Shown: positions 22,725 to 31,438 of the stretch, in pieces
Position numbering within the stretch: position 1 is the stretch's first letter
Layout: every line of letters starts with the position of its first letter
Assembly: GCA_964420375.1 (NCBI GenBank)
Contig: CAYQTK010000031.1
Location: forward strand, 1-31,540
DNA length: 31,540 nt
Source: CAYQTK01 sp964420375
Lineage (GTDB): Bacteria > RBG-13-61-14 > DATKZS01
Direction: 5' to 3'
The notes under the pieces: generated by a model
What the model saw: the letters and a program-made list of their open reading frames with translations, nothing else
Database searches by the model: none
Told to the model about the DNA's origin: nothing
Translations under genes and position numbers: made by a program

Positions 22725-25054
22725 GGAGCGGAATCCTCCGTTGTGGCAGAGCGGGGTTGGGTCTTCTCAGACTCTTTTTCGCTTTCGGGCCTGGTCCATC
22801 TCCAGTTGGAGTTGTCTTTTGGCTGCTTGGTTTCTTTTTCAGAGTCTTGTATGAAATCCTCGACGTAGTCAGGAGGTTCGATAAGTTCTTGTTCCATCAT
22901 TCCGCGGTAATAACTTTCTATCTTCTTGCGGACCCTGTTGATGTCGTCCTTTGATTTCACTATATGGGGAGTGAGGAGAATGATAAGGTTGCTCTTGTTC
23001 TTGGATTGGTTGGCGCTTTTGAAGAGCCATCCCACAACCGGTATGTTACCCAGGAAAGGGACCCAGCTTTTGCTTTCTTCTTTCCGGTCTTCCATAAGTC
23101 CGCCGATGACTATGGTCTGCGAATCCTTGACAATGACGGTGGTCTCCGCGGTCTTGATGGACGTGGTAACGCCCAGCGTGTTCACGTCAATGCCCATAGA
23201 AGACTGGACGGCTCCGGATATCTCCACGTATATGGTGAGCCTTACGTTGTCGCTCTCGTTGATTTGAGGAGTCATCTGCAGCTTTATTCCCACCGATTCC
23301 CTGGAGATGCTCACATTGGAGAAGCCGCCGGTTGATACGGTCTGTCCGGTGGGCACGGGAATTTTCTGTCCGACCTCGATGGATGCCTCCTCGTTGTCGG
23401 TGGTCAGCAGAGTAGGAGTGGAGAGCACGTTCACGGTGGAGGTTGACGCCAAAAGCTTTACCACCATACCTGCAGAGGGGACCACCAGTGCGCTTTCTCC
23501 GCCGGGGGTCTCCATTTCCACCGGCTGTCCCAGAGCTCCTACGGTTATGCCGTTGGGAAGAGCCAGGCTTCCTCCTGAAGACGATATGGAAGACAGCAGA
23601 GACATGGAGTTCACATCTCCGAAGCCGGTACCTGCAAGCAGCATGCCTTCGTCTTCCAAAGGAGAAGCTCCATGAATGGTTGTTCCCGCTGCCTTGGACT
23701 CGTTATAGGTGACCTCTAAAAGCACCGCCTCCACAAAGACCTGCCTGCGGGGGATGTCAAGCTTTTCTATTACGTTAAGCAAAAGCGCATAATCCTGGGG
23801 AGTGGCCACGATAATAAGCGAGTTGGTAGCCTCGTCCGAGGTTATGGAAATCTCTCCTTTTAGTATGCCGCTGATGACCGCGGTGTTTGATGAGCGGGGG
23901 GAAGAGGAAGTGGAGCGGGAAGTAGTACGGCTCGCGGGTCTTTGGCGGGAAGCGGAACGTGAGGCGGACGTGCTCTTTGATTCGCCCGTTGTTCTAGCGC
24001 CGGTTGCACCGCTTCTTCCTCCCCCCACGATCCCCGAGAGGGTGGCGGCCAACTCGGATGCTTCAGCGTTCTGGCAGTAATATACGTGGATGGTCTGGGT
24101 CGTGCCCACGTCTATGTCCAGCTTGGCAATGGTTTCTTTGATCTCTTCCAGGGTGTTCCGGTCGGTGATGAAGACCAGGCTGTTGATGCGCTCGACCGGT
24201 ATTATCTTGAGCTTGACTGCCGCCTTCCCTGCTGTTACCACCTCGGCTTGTGCAGGTTGTTTCTCACGAGAGGGCCTACGTCTGCTCCGGGGAGGACTTC
24301 TCCGTTGCCGGGTGGTGGCCACTCTTTTGGATTGGCTTTCCGAGCTGTCTCCATAGATTTTTTCCAGGATGCCCGCGATCTCGCCGGCCTCCGCGTACTT
24401 CAGCTTAACGATCTCCATCTCGGCTTCCTGGGAAGGCACATCCAAAAAACCGATTATCTTGAGCATCCTGTCAATGTTGTACGCCGTGTCCACGATAATA
24501 AGGGTATTGGTGGGCTCGTAGGCTATGATCTGTCCGCCGCCCTTGGATGCCAGCTTGCTCATCTGTTGAGCTATTTCCTCGGCTGCAACGTAATCCAGGC
24601 TTATAAACCGCATCACCATCTGCTCGTTAAGGGCTTCGGGAGACTCGCCCGGACCGTAGACCGGGATGTTCTCGGGAAGCGCGTCCGCGGAACGGATCAC
24701 CTTGTACACGTTTGTCACCGAGGTCTCCACGACCTGGTATCCGCTGATGTTGAGGATCAACACGAAAAAGTCGAAGGCCTCCTCTTTGGGTATCTCGATA
24801 GGGCCGATGGGCCCTATGGTGTAGACCTTTCCTTTCGGCATCTTCTCGAGCACGAAGCTTCTGCCCGTGATCTCGCTGAAGTTCTTGAGCACGGTCTCGA
24901 GGTCCATCTCCGGGAAGCTGATATGGACTTTGTCCTCCCGGACCTCGATGGGATTGTCCTTTGTAGCGGTCTGGGCGTACACCGTCATACCGCTGTGCAG
25001 GCAGGCCGCCACAATCATAACCAACAAAAGAAGCCATCTCGACCTTTGTATCAA
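22721..25054 (-). CDS. gspD: Type II secretion outer-membrane secretin GspD
   Basis: 777 residues from the chosen start. It forms the outer-membrane channel. The signal peptide is about 1-28 (ending MTVYAQ). N0 is about 36-110, N1 about 145-207, then N2 and N3 with long low-complexity inserts (Arg-rich about 237-270; Ser/Arg/Thr-rich about 344-390), and the secretin domain about 440-690 with VPSAGMVVKLL, the gate region and WVPFLGNIPVVGWLF. The charged C-terminal tail may bind a pilotin. I chose TTG at 25054 because GGGAG sits seven bases upstream and it yields a clean signal peptide; a GTG at 25135 adds 27 non-signal-like residues. It overlaps gspE by four bases. Confidence 0.93.
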   Translation of the reverse strand: MIQRSRWLLLLVMIVAACLHSGMTVYAQTATKDNPIEVREDKVHISFPEMDLETVLKNFSEITGRSFVLEKMPKGKVYTIGPIGPIEIPKEEAFDFFVLILNISGYQVVETSVTNVYKVIRSADALPENIPVYGPGESPEALNEQMVMRFISLDYVAAEEIAQQMSKLASKGGGQIIAYEPTNTLIIVDTAYNIDRMLKIIGFLDVPSQEAEMEIVKLKYAEAGEIAGILEKIYGDSSESQSKRVATTRQRRSPPRSRRRPSREKQPAQAEVVTAGKAAVKLKIIPVERINSLVFITDRNTLEEIKETIAKLDIDVGTTQTIHVYYCQNAEASELAATLSGIVGGGRSGATGARTTGESKSTSASRSASRQRPASRTTSRSTSSSPRSSNTAVISGILKGEISITSDEATNSLIIVATPQDYALLLNVIEKLDIPRRQVFVEAVLLEVTYNESKAAGTTIHGASPLEDEGMLLAGTGFGDVNSMSLLSSISSSGGSLALPNGITVGALGQPVEMETPGGESALVVPSAGMVVKLLASTSTVNVLSTPTLLTTDNEEASIEVGQKIPVPTGQTVSTGGFSNVSISRESVGIKLQMTPQINESDNVRLTIYVEISGAVQSSMGIDVNTLGVTTSIKTAETTVIVKDSQTIVIGGLMEDRKEESKSWVPFLGNIPVVGWLFKSANQSKNKSNLIILLTPHIVKSKDDINRVRKKIESYYRGMMEQELIEPPDYVEDFIQDSEKETKQPKDNSNWRWTRPESEKESEKTQPRSATTEDSAP

Positions 25055-25137
25055 CCTCTTACTCCCTTGCCTCTGTTCCGGCCCGGCCGTATCTTTGGCC
25101 CACTCGAACTGCGTGCAATAACTGCAAACGGGCACGC

Positions 25138-25196
25138 TGAAAACACCACCTCAACCTGTAGTGGATTATGGTAAGGAACCCTGCCGGGTGTTTTCA
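25138..25196. repeat. Inverted repeat in the gspD leader
   Basis: TGAAAACACC (25138-25147) and GGTGTTTTCA (25187-25196) are perfect complements separated by 39 bases. The repeat lies downstream of the proposed gspD promoter, so the mRNA leader could fold, or the sites could bind a dimeric regulator. It also abuts the alternative GTG start. Confidence 0.5.
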
Positions 25197-25213
25197 AGTC
25201 ACCGGCGGGGTAT

Positions 25214-25242
25214 ATGATACCTTTTCGACCCCCAAATGCCAA
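25214..25242 (-). promoter_or_regulatory. Likely sigma-70-type promoter for gspD
   Basis: On the minus strand TTGGCA (25237-25242), a 17-base spacer and TATCAT (25214-25219). The transcript would start near 25207, giving a leader of about 150 bases to the TTG start. This suggests gspD-E-F can be expressed independently of gspC. Confidence 0.5.
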
Positions 25243-25253
25243 ATCAACCGGTG

Positions 25254-25365
25254 TATTGTTAAGCCCACAGTGACGCATCGTGGGAGAGCAACTTAAGTCG
25301 CGACTAAAGTCGCTCGCACAAAAAATACATCTTGTAAACGACGAAAAACGCTTGACAGAACATTA
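25254..25365. mobile_element. MITE-like element, family A, degenerate inverted copy
   Basis: Reverse-complemented, it reads taatgttctgtcaagcgt, then ttcgtcgtttacaaga and gtgcgagcgactttagtcgc, matching the family A units at 3539-3996 in order. The distal end (near tgttaagcc) is poorly conserved. The terminal TA, with the first element base, forms the gspC stop codon. Confidence 0.65.
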
Positions 25366-26322
25366 GTCTTCCACCTCGTAGTTGAACTCCTTGTCCCGCC
25401 TTCTCCGCTCGATGTTCAAGGAGAAATTGTCCTGCTTGCGCAGGGCCTGCAGCATGTTCATGGCCGTGTCCAGGTTGTCAAGGTACTGGCCGTTTATGGA
25501 TTTGATGATGTCGCCGTTCTGGAGACCCAGCTTGTCGAATACGCTGTTGGGACGGATACGGTAGATGCGGAAACCGTCGATTACCGTCTTGCCGTCCACC
25601 CTTTTGCGGTTGGGGATAGTACGGGCCTGGGTAAGGATGTCGGCGAGGTTGTTCGGATCAAGTGCGTCCTTGATCGCGTCCCGCTTCAGGCGATACTCGC
25701 CGGGAGCCACCTCTTCGATCCCCTCGGTGATGTCATTGCCTCTGCTGTCGCGGTCTCCTTTCCTGTCGGGACGCGCGGAGTGTACCCGGCGGGACCGGTT
25801 TGAGGCCACCTTCCCCGAGGGCTTCTCGGGAAACAGAAGCTCCTCCAACTCGCCGTTCCTTACAATAAGGACGCGCTTCTTTTCTATGCGCTCCACCTTC
25901 GCGTTCTCACTAATCGCGCTTCCCTTCCGGTAGAGATTTATCTCCTGCTCCGTCAGGTTCTTGATGGTGGCGAAGTTCAGGGGGCTGTCCTCCCCTTCGT
26001 AAACGATGCCGACAAGCTCCAGCCGTAAGCTGGTCTCCTTTATATCCGAAGTGTCGCCCTCAGCCACGTCAGGGGTCTCGACTTCCTCTTTGATGACCGC
26101 GCCGAAAAGATTACGCGAGATAACCTCGTCAACCGGAGCGTTATAGTCACTTTCGTCAACCTCAGGTTCGTCTGCTTCCACCGGATCGGCGGTCATCGGG
26201 CCGACCAGCCGGTGCATTATATAAGTGTTGCCCACGTCGGATATAACCAGCGCGATAAGGAATATCAACACCAGGTTCAGGACAAACGAATACTTCAAAA
26301 AGTATTGCTGAGGTTTCATCAT
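25363..26322 (-). CDS. gspC: Type II secretion inner-membrane protein GspC (PDZ type)
   Basis: 319 residues. It links the inner-membrane platform to the secretin. One N-terminal membrane helix (about 10-30), an acidic linker, the homology region (about 95-150, LRLELVGIVYEGEDSPLNFATI) that contacts secretin N0, a second basic linker and a C-terminal PDZ domain (about 240-315, FRIYRIRPNSVFDKLGLQNGDIIKSING). The length and domain order are complete. AGGAGG lies five bases before the ATG. The TAA stop falls at the junction with the adjacent MITE-like element. First gene of the cluster, divergent from the HAD gene. Confidence 0.93.
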   Translation of the reverse strand: MMKPQQYFLKYSFVLNLVLIFLIALVISDVGNTYIMHRLVGPMTADPVEADEPEVDESDYNAPVDEVISRNLFGAVIKEEVETPDVAEGDTSDIKETSLRLELVGIVYEGEDSPLNFATIKNLTEQEINLYRKGSAISENAKVERIEKKRVLIVRNGELEELLFPEKPSGKVASNRSRRVHSARPDRKGDRDSRGNDITEGIEEVAPGEYRLKRDAIKDALDPNNLADILTQARTIPNRKRVDGKTVIDGFRIYRIRPNSVFDKLGLQNGDIIKSINGQYLDNLDTAMNMLQALRKQDNFSLNIERRRRDKEFNYEVED

Positions 26323-26452
26323 CCCGTCCTCCTGTCTCTTATTTTAACCAACTTCATCCTCAATCGAAAGGTACGGCCTTTCTTAAAATCTCTTCGGGAA
26401 AACAACCGTCGAGATAAAGAGCTTGTCCTCAAAAACTTTAATCCCGAAAGGT

Positions 26453-26480
26453 TTGGACTTATAATACCTACAGTTATGAT
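26453..26480 (+). promoter_or_regulatory. Possible promoter for the HAD phosphatase gene
   Basis: TTGGAC (26453-26458), 16-base spacer, TATGAT (26475-26480), about 70 bases before the start codon. A TATAAT-like hexamer lies inside the spacer. The divergent spacer shows no other clear signal. Confidence 0.35.
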
Positions 26481-26550
26481 AGCGAGACGCTTGATTTTGT
26501 TCCATGCGGCGTCTCTCCATCCAAAGCGTGAAAAAAAGCAGGGCCATGAA

Positions 26551-27195
26551 ATGAATCTCCAATCCGTTAAAGTCATTATCTTCGACCTTGACTATACGCT
26601 CCTCGACTCCAGCGAGGGCATTGTGTATTGTTTTAACCGAGCGCGGTCACGGGCTGGAGAGCCGGAGGTTTCCCCGGACAAGATCAAAGAGCGGATAGGC
26701 ATACCCATTGAACAGACCTTTGAGCTTTACGGGAGCAAGGAGCCTCTTGCCCGGCGGGACGAGTTCCGGCGGGTGGCCCGCGAAGGAGCGATGGCCGAGC
26801 GAAGCTTTCTTCTGCCCGGAGTCAGGGATACCATCCCCGCGCTGGGTAGTAAAGGCTTCCGGCTTGCAGTGGCCAGCACCAAGTCTGGTCCCGAGATACA
26901 AGCCATCCTGACAAGACTCGAAATACTCTCCTTTTTCGAGGAAGTGGCGGGGGCCGACCAGGTGGAGAACGCCAAGCCCGAGCCCGACTCCTTGCTGTTT
27001 CTTCTCGACAAGATGAAGCTTTCCCCCCAAGAAGCCGTCTACGTGGGCGACCACATCGTGGACGTCCGGGCGGCCCGCTCCGCGAACATGGGGATCATAG
27101 CAATCAAGGGCGGACCTGTAAGCGATGACGATCTTGCTATGGAAAGTCCGGACGCACTTCTCAATAACGTCTCCGAAATCCTCGACCTGCTTTGA
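26551..27195 (+). CDS. HAD-superfamily phosphatase (phosphoglycolate phosphatase-like)
   Basis: 214 residues, the size of Gph/PpaX-type phosphatases. HAD motif I is FDLDYTLLDS (nucleophile Asp12, acid Asp14), followed by a helical cap (about 20-85), motif II in VASTKS, motif III Lys in AKPEPD, and motif IV YVGDHIVDVRAA. These are the residues for phosphomonoester hydrolysis through an aspartyl-phosphate. The actual substrate (phosphoglycolate, pyrophosphate or a sugar phosphate) cannot be settled. I start at the ATG at 26551 because homologous motif I normally lies about ten residues in; the longer upstream frame has no such support. It stands alone between gspC and the sulfatase-like genes. 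Confidence 0.88.
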   Translation: MNLQSVKVIIFDLDYTLLDSSEGIVYCFNRARSRAGEPEVSPDKIKERIGIPIEQTFELYGSKEPLARRDEFRRVAREGAMAERSFLLPGVRDTIPALGSKGFRLAVASTKSGPEIQAILTRLEILSFFEEVAGADQVENAKPEPDSLLFLLDKMKLSPQEAVYVGDHIVDVRAARSANMGIIAIKGGPVSDDDLAMESPDALLNNVSEILDLL

Positions 27196-27248
27196 TCTCA
27201 TTTTCCCGCCTGATGACTTGCGAGTTCCATCATGAGCGTTGTATGGAT

Positions 27249-29249
27249 TTACTGCACGTATCCCATGGCCTTGAGGTCTTTCTCGAGCTGTCTGTTTATT
27301 TCTTCGGGCTGATAGGTGATCGAGTCCGGCGGCGGCAGGAACTCCGTCATCCATTTATACAGGGTAAGCTCTTCGCTTTCCGGATACGTCCACAGGTTCC
27401 GTCTTTCATGGGGGTCGTCTGCCAGGTTAAAGAGCAGCTTTTCTTTTGTGCCGGTGCGGGTGTTGTGGTTGATGATGATCTTCTGATTTTTTTTGCGCGC
27501 CGCGAAAGAGACCTTGTGGATTTGGTGTACGAAGACGGCGGCAATTCTCTCATTGGAATTATCTTTTTTTAACAGCCCTTTCATAGTTCTGCCATGCCAT
27601 TCGGGGGAGGACTCGATTCCGGCGATCCCGGCTATTATTCTTGCAACCTCGGTGGAAGAGACCGGGGTCTTGATACGGGCCGCGGCCGGGCGCCTGCCGT
27701 CGTAGATGATCAGAGGCACGTGGACCTCCTCCTGGAAAAGCGAGTTGCCGTGGAAGTAATTGCCGTGCTCTCCAAACGCTTCGCCGTGATCGGAGACCAC
27801 CACTATGATGGTGTTGGAAAGCATTCGCCGGCTCTTTATATAACTTACCAGGTCTTCGAGCTGCCGGTCCCAGTAACGAATCTCGCCCCGATAGCGGGCG
27901 ATTACCAGGGGTATAAACCGAGGACGGTCCATGAGCCAGTCTTCTGAATTAACCTGGCTGTCGTATTTTAAGAAAGAGTAGAAAGATTTGATTTTTTCCC
28001 ATAGCCCTCCTCGGAGTTGAAAGAAGGTATCGGGCGGAGGAGCAAGATAAGGGAAGTGCGGGTCCATGTAATGCAAATACATGAAAAAGGGCCTCCCCTC
28101 ATATGTTTTTATCAACTCTTTTGCCCGAAGTGTCAATATCTTGCCCGAGTTCAAGTGATTGTAGCGGGGCTTTCCCAGGGAGATGAACTGATCAAACCCT
28201 TGTGCGAAACCGTAGCGCGGTTCAATGAGCATATTGTTCGATATGGCTGCAGTTTTATAATCGGCTGACTTAAAGCTCTCGGAGATCATGTAAACGTCCT
28301 TGAGCTTACTGCGTGTCTTACTTATGTGCCCGTGCTGGTGAGGGTACAGGCCGGTAAGCACACTCGCGGTGGAGGGCAGGGTCCATGAACAGGGTGCCAT
28401 GGTGTTTTCAAAGACTACGCTCTTTTGCATGAGTGCGGATAAAAAGGGAGCTGTTTCACGATCGAGATGGTCAGGCCGAAAAGTGTCCACCATGACCATT
28501 ATCACGTTGGGGGCGGAAAAGCTTTTAACTCTTTCGAGATCAGTAATGAAGACCAGTGGAAAATCATTCTTTGCACGCTCTTTTATGACAAGCCGGACCA
28601 GGAGACTCTCCATTGAGGGGTTCAATTTTTCTGCTGGTATGGTGAAGTGATTCCACTTGTCTGCTTGCAAGGGGGGAGTCTCATATATTTGTTGAGTGAC
28701 GTTGCTGTTGACAACGGCGGCCACTTGGAGACGGATGTTGCGGCCCTCCAAATCCGGTGACGCTGCGGAGAACTCGAGGGCTTCTCCAGGTACCCGTTGC
28801 GGGCTGTAGATTCGCGGCCTGTCAATGGCCACAGTCTGTACGAAGCGGGAGTCGCTGTCTACGGAGAAAAAGAATGGAGCCGGAGCCTTTTGTTTTTGCA
28901 GCGTCTCGATTAATTTGTTTCGGCTCGAATGGATATACTCGTAAAACGGTTCTTTCCGGTGGAGCACATTATATAAGATACAAACAACCAGCAACAGCGC
29001 GAACAAGACCGGACCCGCTTTCCAGGATTTCTTCCTGCCACTGCGGAAAAAGATCATGGTAACGGTAGTTATAAGACCGCCTGCTATGGAGCAGGGAATA
29101 ATCCCGTTATTGATCAGTGGCAGGTCATAGTAGTGTTGGATCCCAGTGGAGAAAACTAATGCTGCCACCCCAAACAGGATAAACCCGGCCACGAACACAA
29201 GCAGGGAGATGAAAATTTTGATTATTATCTTTGCAAAACGCATTTTCAT
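27249..29249 (-). CDS. Membrane-anchored sulfatase-fold hydrolase/transferase, paralogue 1
   Basis: 666 residues. Three N-terminal membrane helices (about 8-35, 45-67, 79-96), a periplasmic region of about 140 residues that looks beta-rich, then an alkaline-phosphatase/sulfatase domain from about 247. Metal-site motifs are MVDTFRPDH (Asp255) and SDHGEAFGEHG. At the nucleophile the sequence is SWTLPSTASVLTG: Thr290 replaces the Cys and Thr294 the Arg of the CxPSR sulfatase signature. Thr is the nucleophile in LtaS and phosphoethanolamine transferases of this superfamily, so a phospho- or other transferase/hydrolase is as likely as a sulfatase. No clear ribosome-binding site is seen. It follows paralogue 2 by 164 bases. 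Confidence 0.85.
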   Translation of the reverse strand: MKMRFAKIIIKIFISLLVFVAGFILFGVAALVFSTGIQHYYDLPLINNGIIPCSIAGGLITTVTMIFFRSGRKKSWKAGPVLFALLLVVCILYNVLHRKEPFYEYIHSSRNKLIETLQKQKAPAPFFFSVDSDSRFVQTVAIDRPRIYSPQRVPGEALEFSAASPDLEGRNIRLQVAAVVNSNVTQQIYETPPLQADKWNHFTIPAEKLNPSMESLLVRLVIKERAKNDFPLVFITDLERVKSFSAPNVIMVMVDTFRPDHLDRETAPFLSALMQKSVVFENTMAPCSWTLPSTASVLTGLYPHQHGHISKTRSKLKDVYMISESFKSADYKTAAISNNMLIEPRYGFAQGFDQFISLGKPRYNHLNSGKILTLRAKELIKTYEGRPFFMYLHYMDPHFPYLAPPPDTFFQLRGGLWEKIKSFYSFLKYDSQVNSEDWLMDRPRFIPLVIARYRGEIRYWDRQLEDLVSYIKSRRMLSNTIIVVVSDHGEAFGEHGNYFHGNSLFQEEVHVPLIIYDGRRPAAARIKTPVSSTEVARIIAGIAGIESSPEWHGRTMKGLLKKDNSNERIAAVFVHQIHKVSFAARKKNQKIIINHNTRTGTKEKLLFNLADDPHERRNLWTYPESEELTLYKWMTEFLPPPDSITYQPEEINRQLEKDLKAMGYVQ

Positions 29250-29413
29250 GTCGCTACGAGCATTGCTTATTTAGGGTATCCCTATCTCTCCTCTATATCA
29301 ACACTACACCTGTGCAGGCGAGGGCCAGCCCGGTAAACCATGAGCTTTAATACCTGGAATTGGTGTTTGCTTGTTTATAAGATGAAGACCTGTCCAGGAG
29401 GCGCCGATGATAT

Positions 29414-31438
29414 CTACTGCACGTATCCCAGGGCTTTAAGGTCTTTTTCAAGCTGCTTGTTTTTCTCTTCGGGCTTGTAGGTCATCGAGTCCGGCGGGGG
29501 CAGGTAGCCGGTCATCCATTTATAGAGAGGAAGCTCTTCGCTTTCCGGATAGGTCCACAGGTTCTGTTTTTCATGGGGATCTTCGGCTAAGTTAAACAGC
29601 ATTTTCTCTTTTGTGCCGGTGCGGTCGTCGTACTTGATGATGATCTTTTTATCTCCCCTGCGTGCAGCAAGCGAAACCTTGACGCTTTCCGTCTCCCCCT
29701 CCATGGGATGGAAGTGGCGGTAGGAAAGCACGGCAGCCAGGTTCTTTTGCTCCGGGTTTTTTTCTAAAAGCTTTTCGATGGTCCTTCCATGCCATGCCTG
29801 CGGCGGCTCCATGCCCGCCATGCCGGTGATTATCTTTGCGGTCTCGATGGATGATACCGGCGTCCTGATGCGCGCAGCAACCGGGCGCCTGCCGTCGAAG
29901 ATGACAAGAGGCACGTGGACCTCCTCCTCGAAAAGCGAGCTCCCGTGCCGGTAGTTGCCGTGCTCGCCGAAGGCCTCACCATGGTCGGAGACCACCACGA
30001 TGATGGTGTTGGAAAGCAGCCCCTGCTTCTTGATATAGCTTACCAGGTCTTCAAGCTGCCGGTCCCAGTAGCGTATCTCTCCCCTGTAACGGGAGATGAC
30101 CAGCGGCACAGCTTCGGGATGGTCTATGAGCCACTTGTTGGTGAAGTCCCTATTATCATATTGGAAAAAGGCATACAATGATTTGACTTTTTTAGAAATC
30201 CCCTCCAGCCCCATGAAGGTGTCCGGCGGAGGGGCGAGATAGGGAAAATGCGGGTCCATGTAATGCAGGTAAAGAAAGAAAGGCCTTTGCTGGTCTCTAT
30301 CTATCCAGTCCTTGGCATGGATCGTCAGGATTCCGCCCGAGTTGAGATAATTATACTGAATCCTTCCCAAAGAGATAAACCGGTCGAACCCCCGCGCAAA
30401 CCCGTAACGCTCGTCAATAAGCCGGTTGCCGGATATACCTCCGGTCCGGTATCCCTTGCTCTGAAAATGTTCGGAGATAAGTTTTACCTTTTTAAACTCC
30501 ATGTGGGCGTTGCTGATGTAACCGTGCTGGTGGGGATAGAGACCGGTGAGCACGCTTGCAGTGGAAGGCACGGTCCAGGAGCTCGGCGCCATGGTCTCTT
30601 CCATGACCACGCTTTTTTTCATGAAGCTTGTGAGAAACGGCGCTGTCTTCGCATCTACATGATCGGCGCGCAGGGTGTCCACCATGACCACCACCACGTT
30701 GGGCGCTTTGAAGTCGTGCAGGGCTTCCAGCTCGGTAACGAACGCCAGGGGCTGCGCTTCCTTTCCGCCGCTTTCCGCTAGCATGCGGATGCGGAAGTTC
30801 TGCATTGACGGGTTCAGCTTTTCGGGTGGTATGGTGTACTCGTTCCACTTGTCGGGGTCTAGTGGAGGGGTCTTAAATATCGGATGAGTGACGTTGGCTG
30901 AGACCAGTGCAGCCACTTCCAGCCGCATCTTCCGGTCCGTAAGCTCCGGCGCTCCAGCGGCAAACGACAGGGGCTCGCCGGGTTTTCTGTCCAGGTAAAA
31001 CGTCTTCTTGGGCCGGTCCAATGTCAGGGCATGTACCTTGCGGGCCTCGCTGTTAATGGAAAGCAGGAAGGTGGGAGGATTCTTCTCGTCTTTTATGGTC
31101 TCGATTATCTCCTCCCGGCTCGAGCCGGTGTACTCGTAAACAGGCCCCGCCCGGATGATTACCATGAAAAAGACGGCAGCAGCAAGAAGAAAAACGAACA
31201 AGGGCACACACACCTTCCACCACTTCTTGCGTCCGAAAAGGATGGAAAAAACATATGCCGAAAAAAGCGCGCCCCCGGCAAACGAGATGTAAACGCCCGT
31301 GGTATACACCGGCATGTCCAGGACCAGCTTAATCCATATGCTGAGGACTTCTGATATAACCAAGAACAGGAAGGTGCCGGCTATGAATGAGGCGAGTATC
31401 CCGAGAACTTTGAATATGAAGACTGTAAATCGCATCAT
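29414..31438 (-). CDS. Membrane-anchored sulfatase-fold hydrolase/transferase, paralogue 2
   Basis: 674 residues with the same architecture as the gene downstream: three N-terminal membrane helices (about 8-37, 45-67, 76-95), a beta-rich periplasmic spacer with the shared DKWN...TIPxEKLNPSM segment, then the catalytic domain with MVDTLRADH (Asp254), SSWTVPSTASVLTG (Thr289 at the nucleophile position) and SDHGEAFGEHG. Both proteins end in LEKDLKAxGYVQ. Long identical stretches show a tandem duplication followed by divergence. Two Met codons begin the gene; no ribosome-binding site stands out. The upstream 102 bases to the window end hold no gene. Confidence 0.85.
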   Translation of the reverse strand: MMRFTVFIFKVLGILASFIAGTFLFLVISEVLSIWIKLVLDMPVYTTGVYISFAGGALFSAYVFSILFGRKKWWKVCVPLFVFLLAAAVFFMVIIRAGPVYEYTGSSREEIIETIKDEKNPPTFLLSINSEARKVHALTLDRPKKTFYLDRKPGEPLSFAAGAPELTDRKMRLEVAALVSANVTHPIFKTPPLDPDKWNEYTIPPEKLNPSMQNFRIRMLAESGGKEAQPLAFVTELEALHDFKAPNVVVVMVDTLRADHVDAKTAPFLTSFMKKSVVMEETMAPSSWTVPSTASVLTGLYPHQHGYISNAHMEFKKVKLISEHFQSKGYRTGGISGNRLIDERYGFARGFDRFISLGRIQYNYLNSGGILTIHAKDWIDRDQQRPFFLYLHYMDPHFPYLAPPPDTFMGLEGISKKVKSLYAFFQYDNRDFTNKWLIDHPEAVPLVISRYRGEIRYWDRQLEDLVSYIKKQGLLSNTIIVVVSDHGEAFGEHGNYRHGSSLFEEEVHVPLVIFDGRRPVAARIRTPVSSIETAKIITGMAGMEPPQAWHGRTIEKLLEKNPEQKNLAAVLSYRHFHPMEGETESVKVSLAARRGDKKIIIKYDDRTGTKEKMLFNLAEDPHEKQNLWTYPESEELPLYKWMTGYLPPPDSMTYKPEEKNKQLEKDLKALGYVQ

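Larger units (their letters stand above)
25055..25362. other. gspC-gspD intergenic region with promoter, inverted repeat and a MITE-like element
   Basis: No gene is visible. It holds, in the direction of gspD transcription, a degenerate MITE-like element (25365-25254), a good promoter match (25242-25214), an inverted repeat (25196-25138) and the gspD ribosome-binding site. Confidence 0.7.

Noticed and set aside
25055..25135. GTG start of gspD at 25135
   Set aside because: It adds 27 residues before the signal peptide; TTG at 25054 has GGGAG at seven bases and gives a normal secretion signal. Kept as an alternative.
1..25365. Complete insertion sequence with transposase
   Set aside because: None of the repeat elements exceeds 280 bp and no transposase-like frame occurs anywhere in the window.
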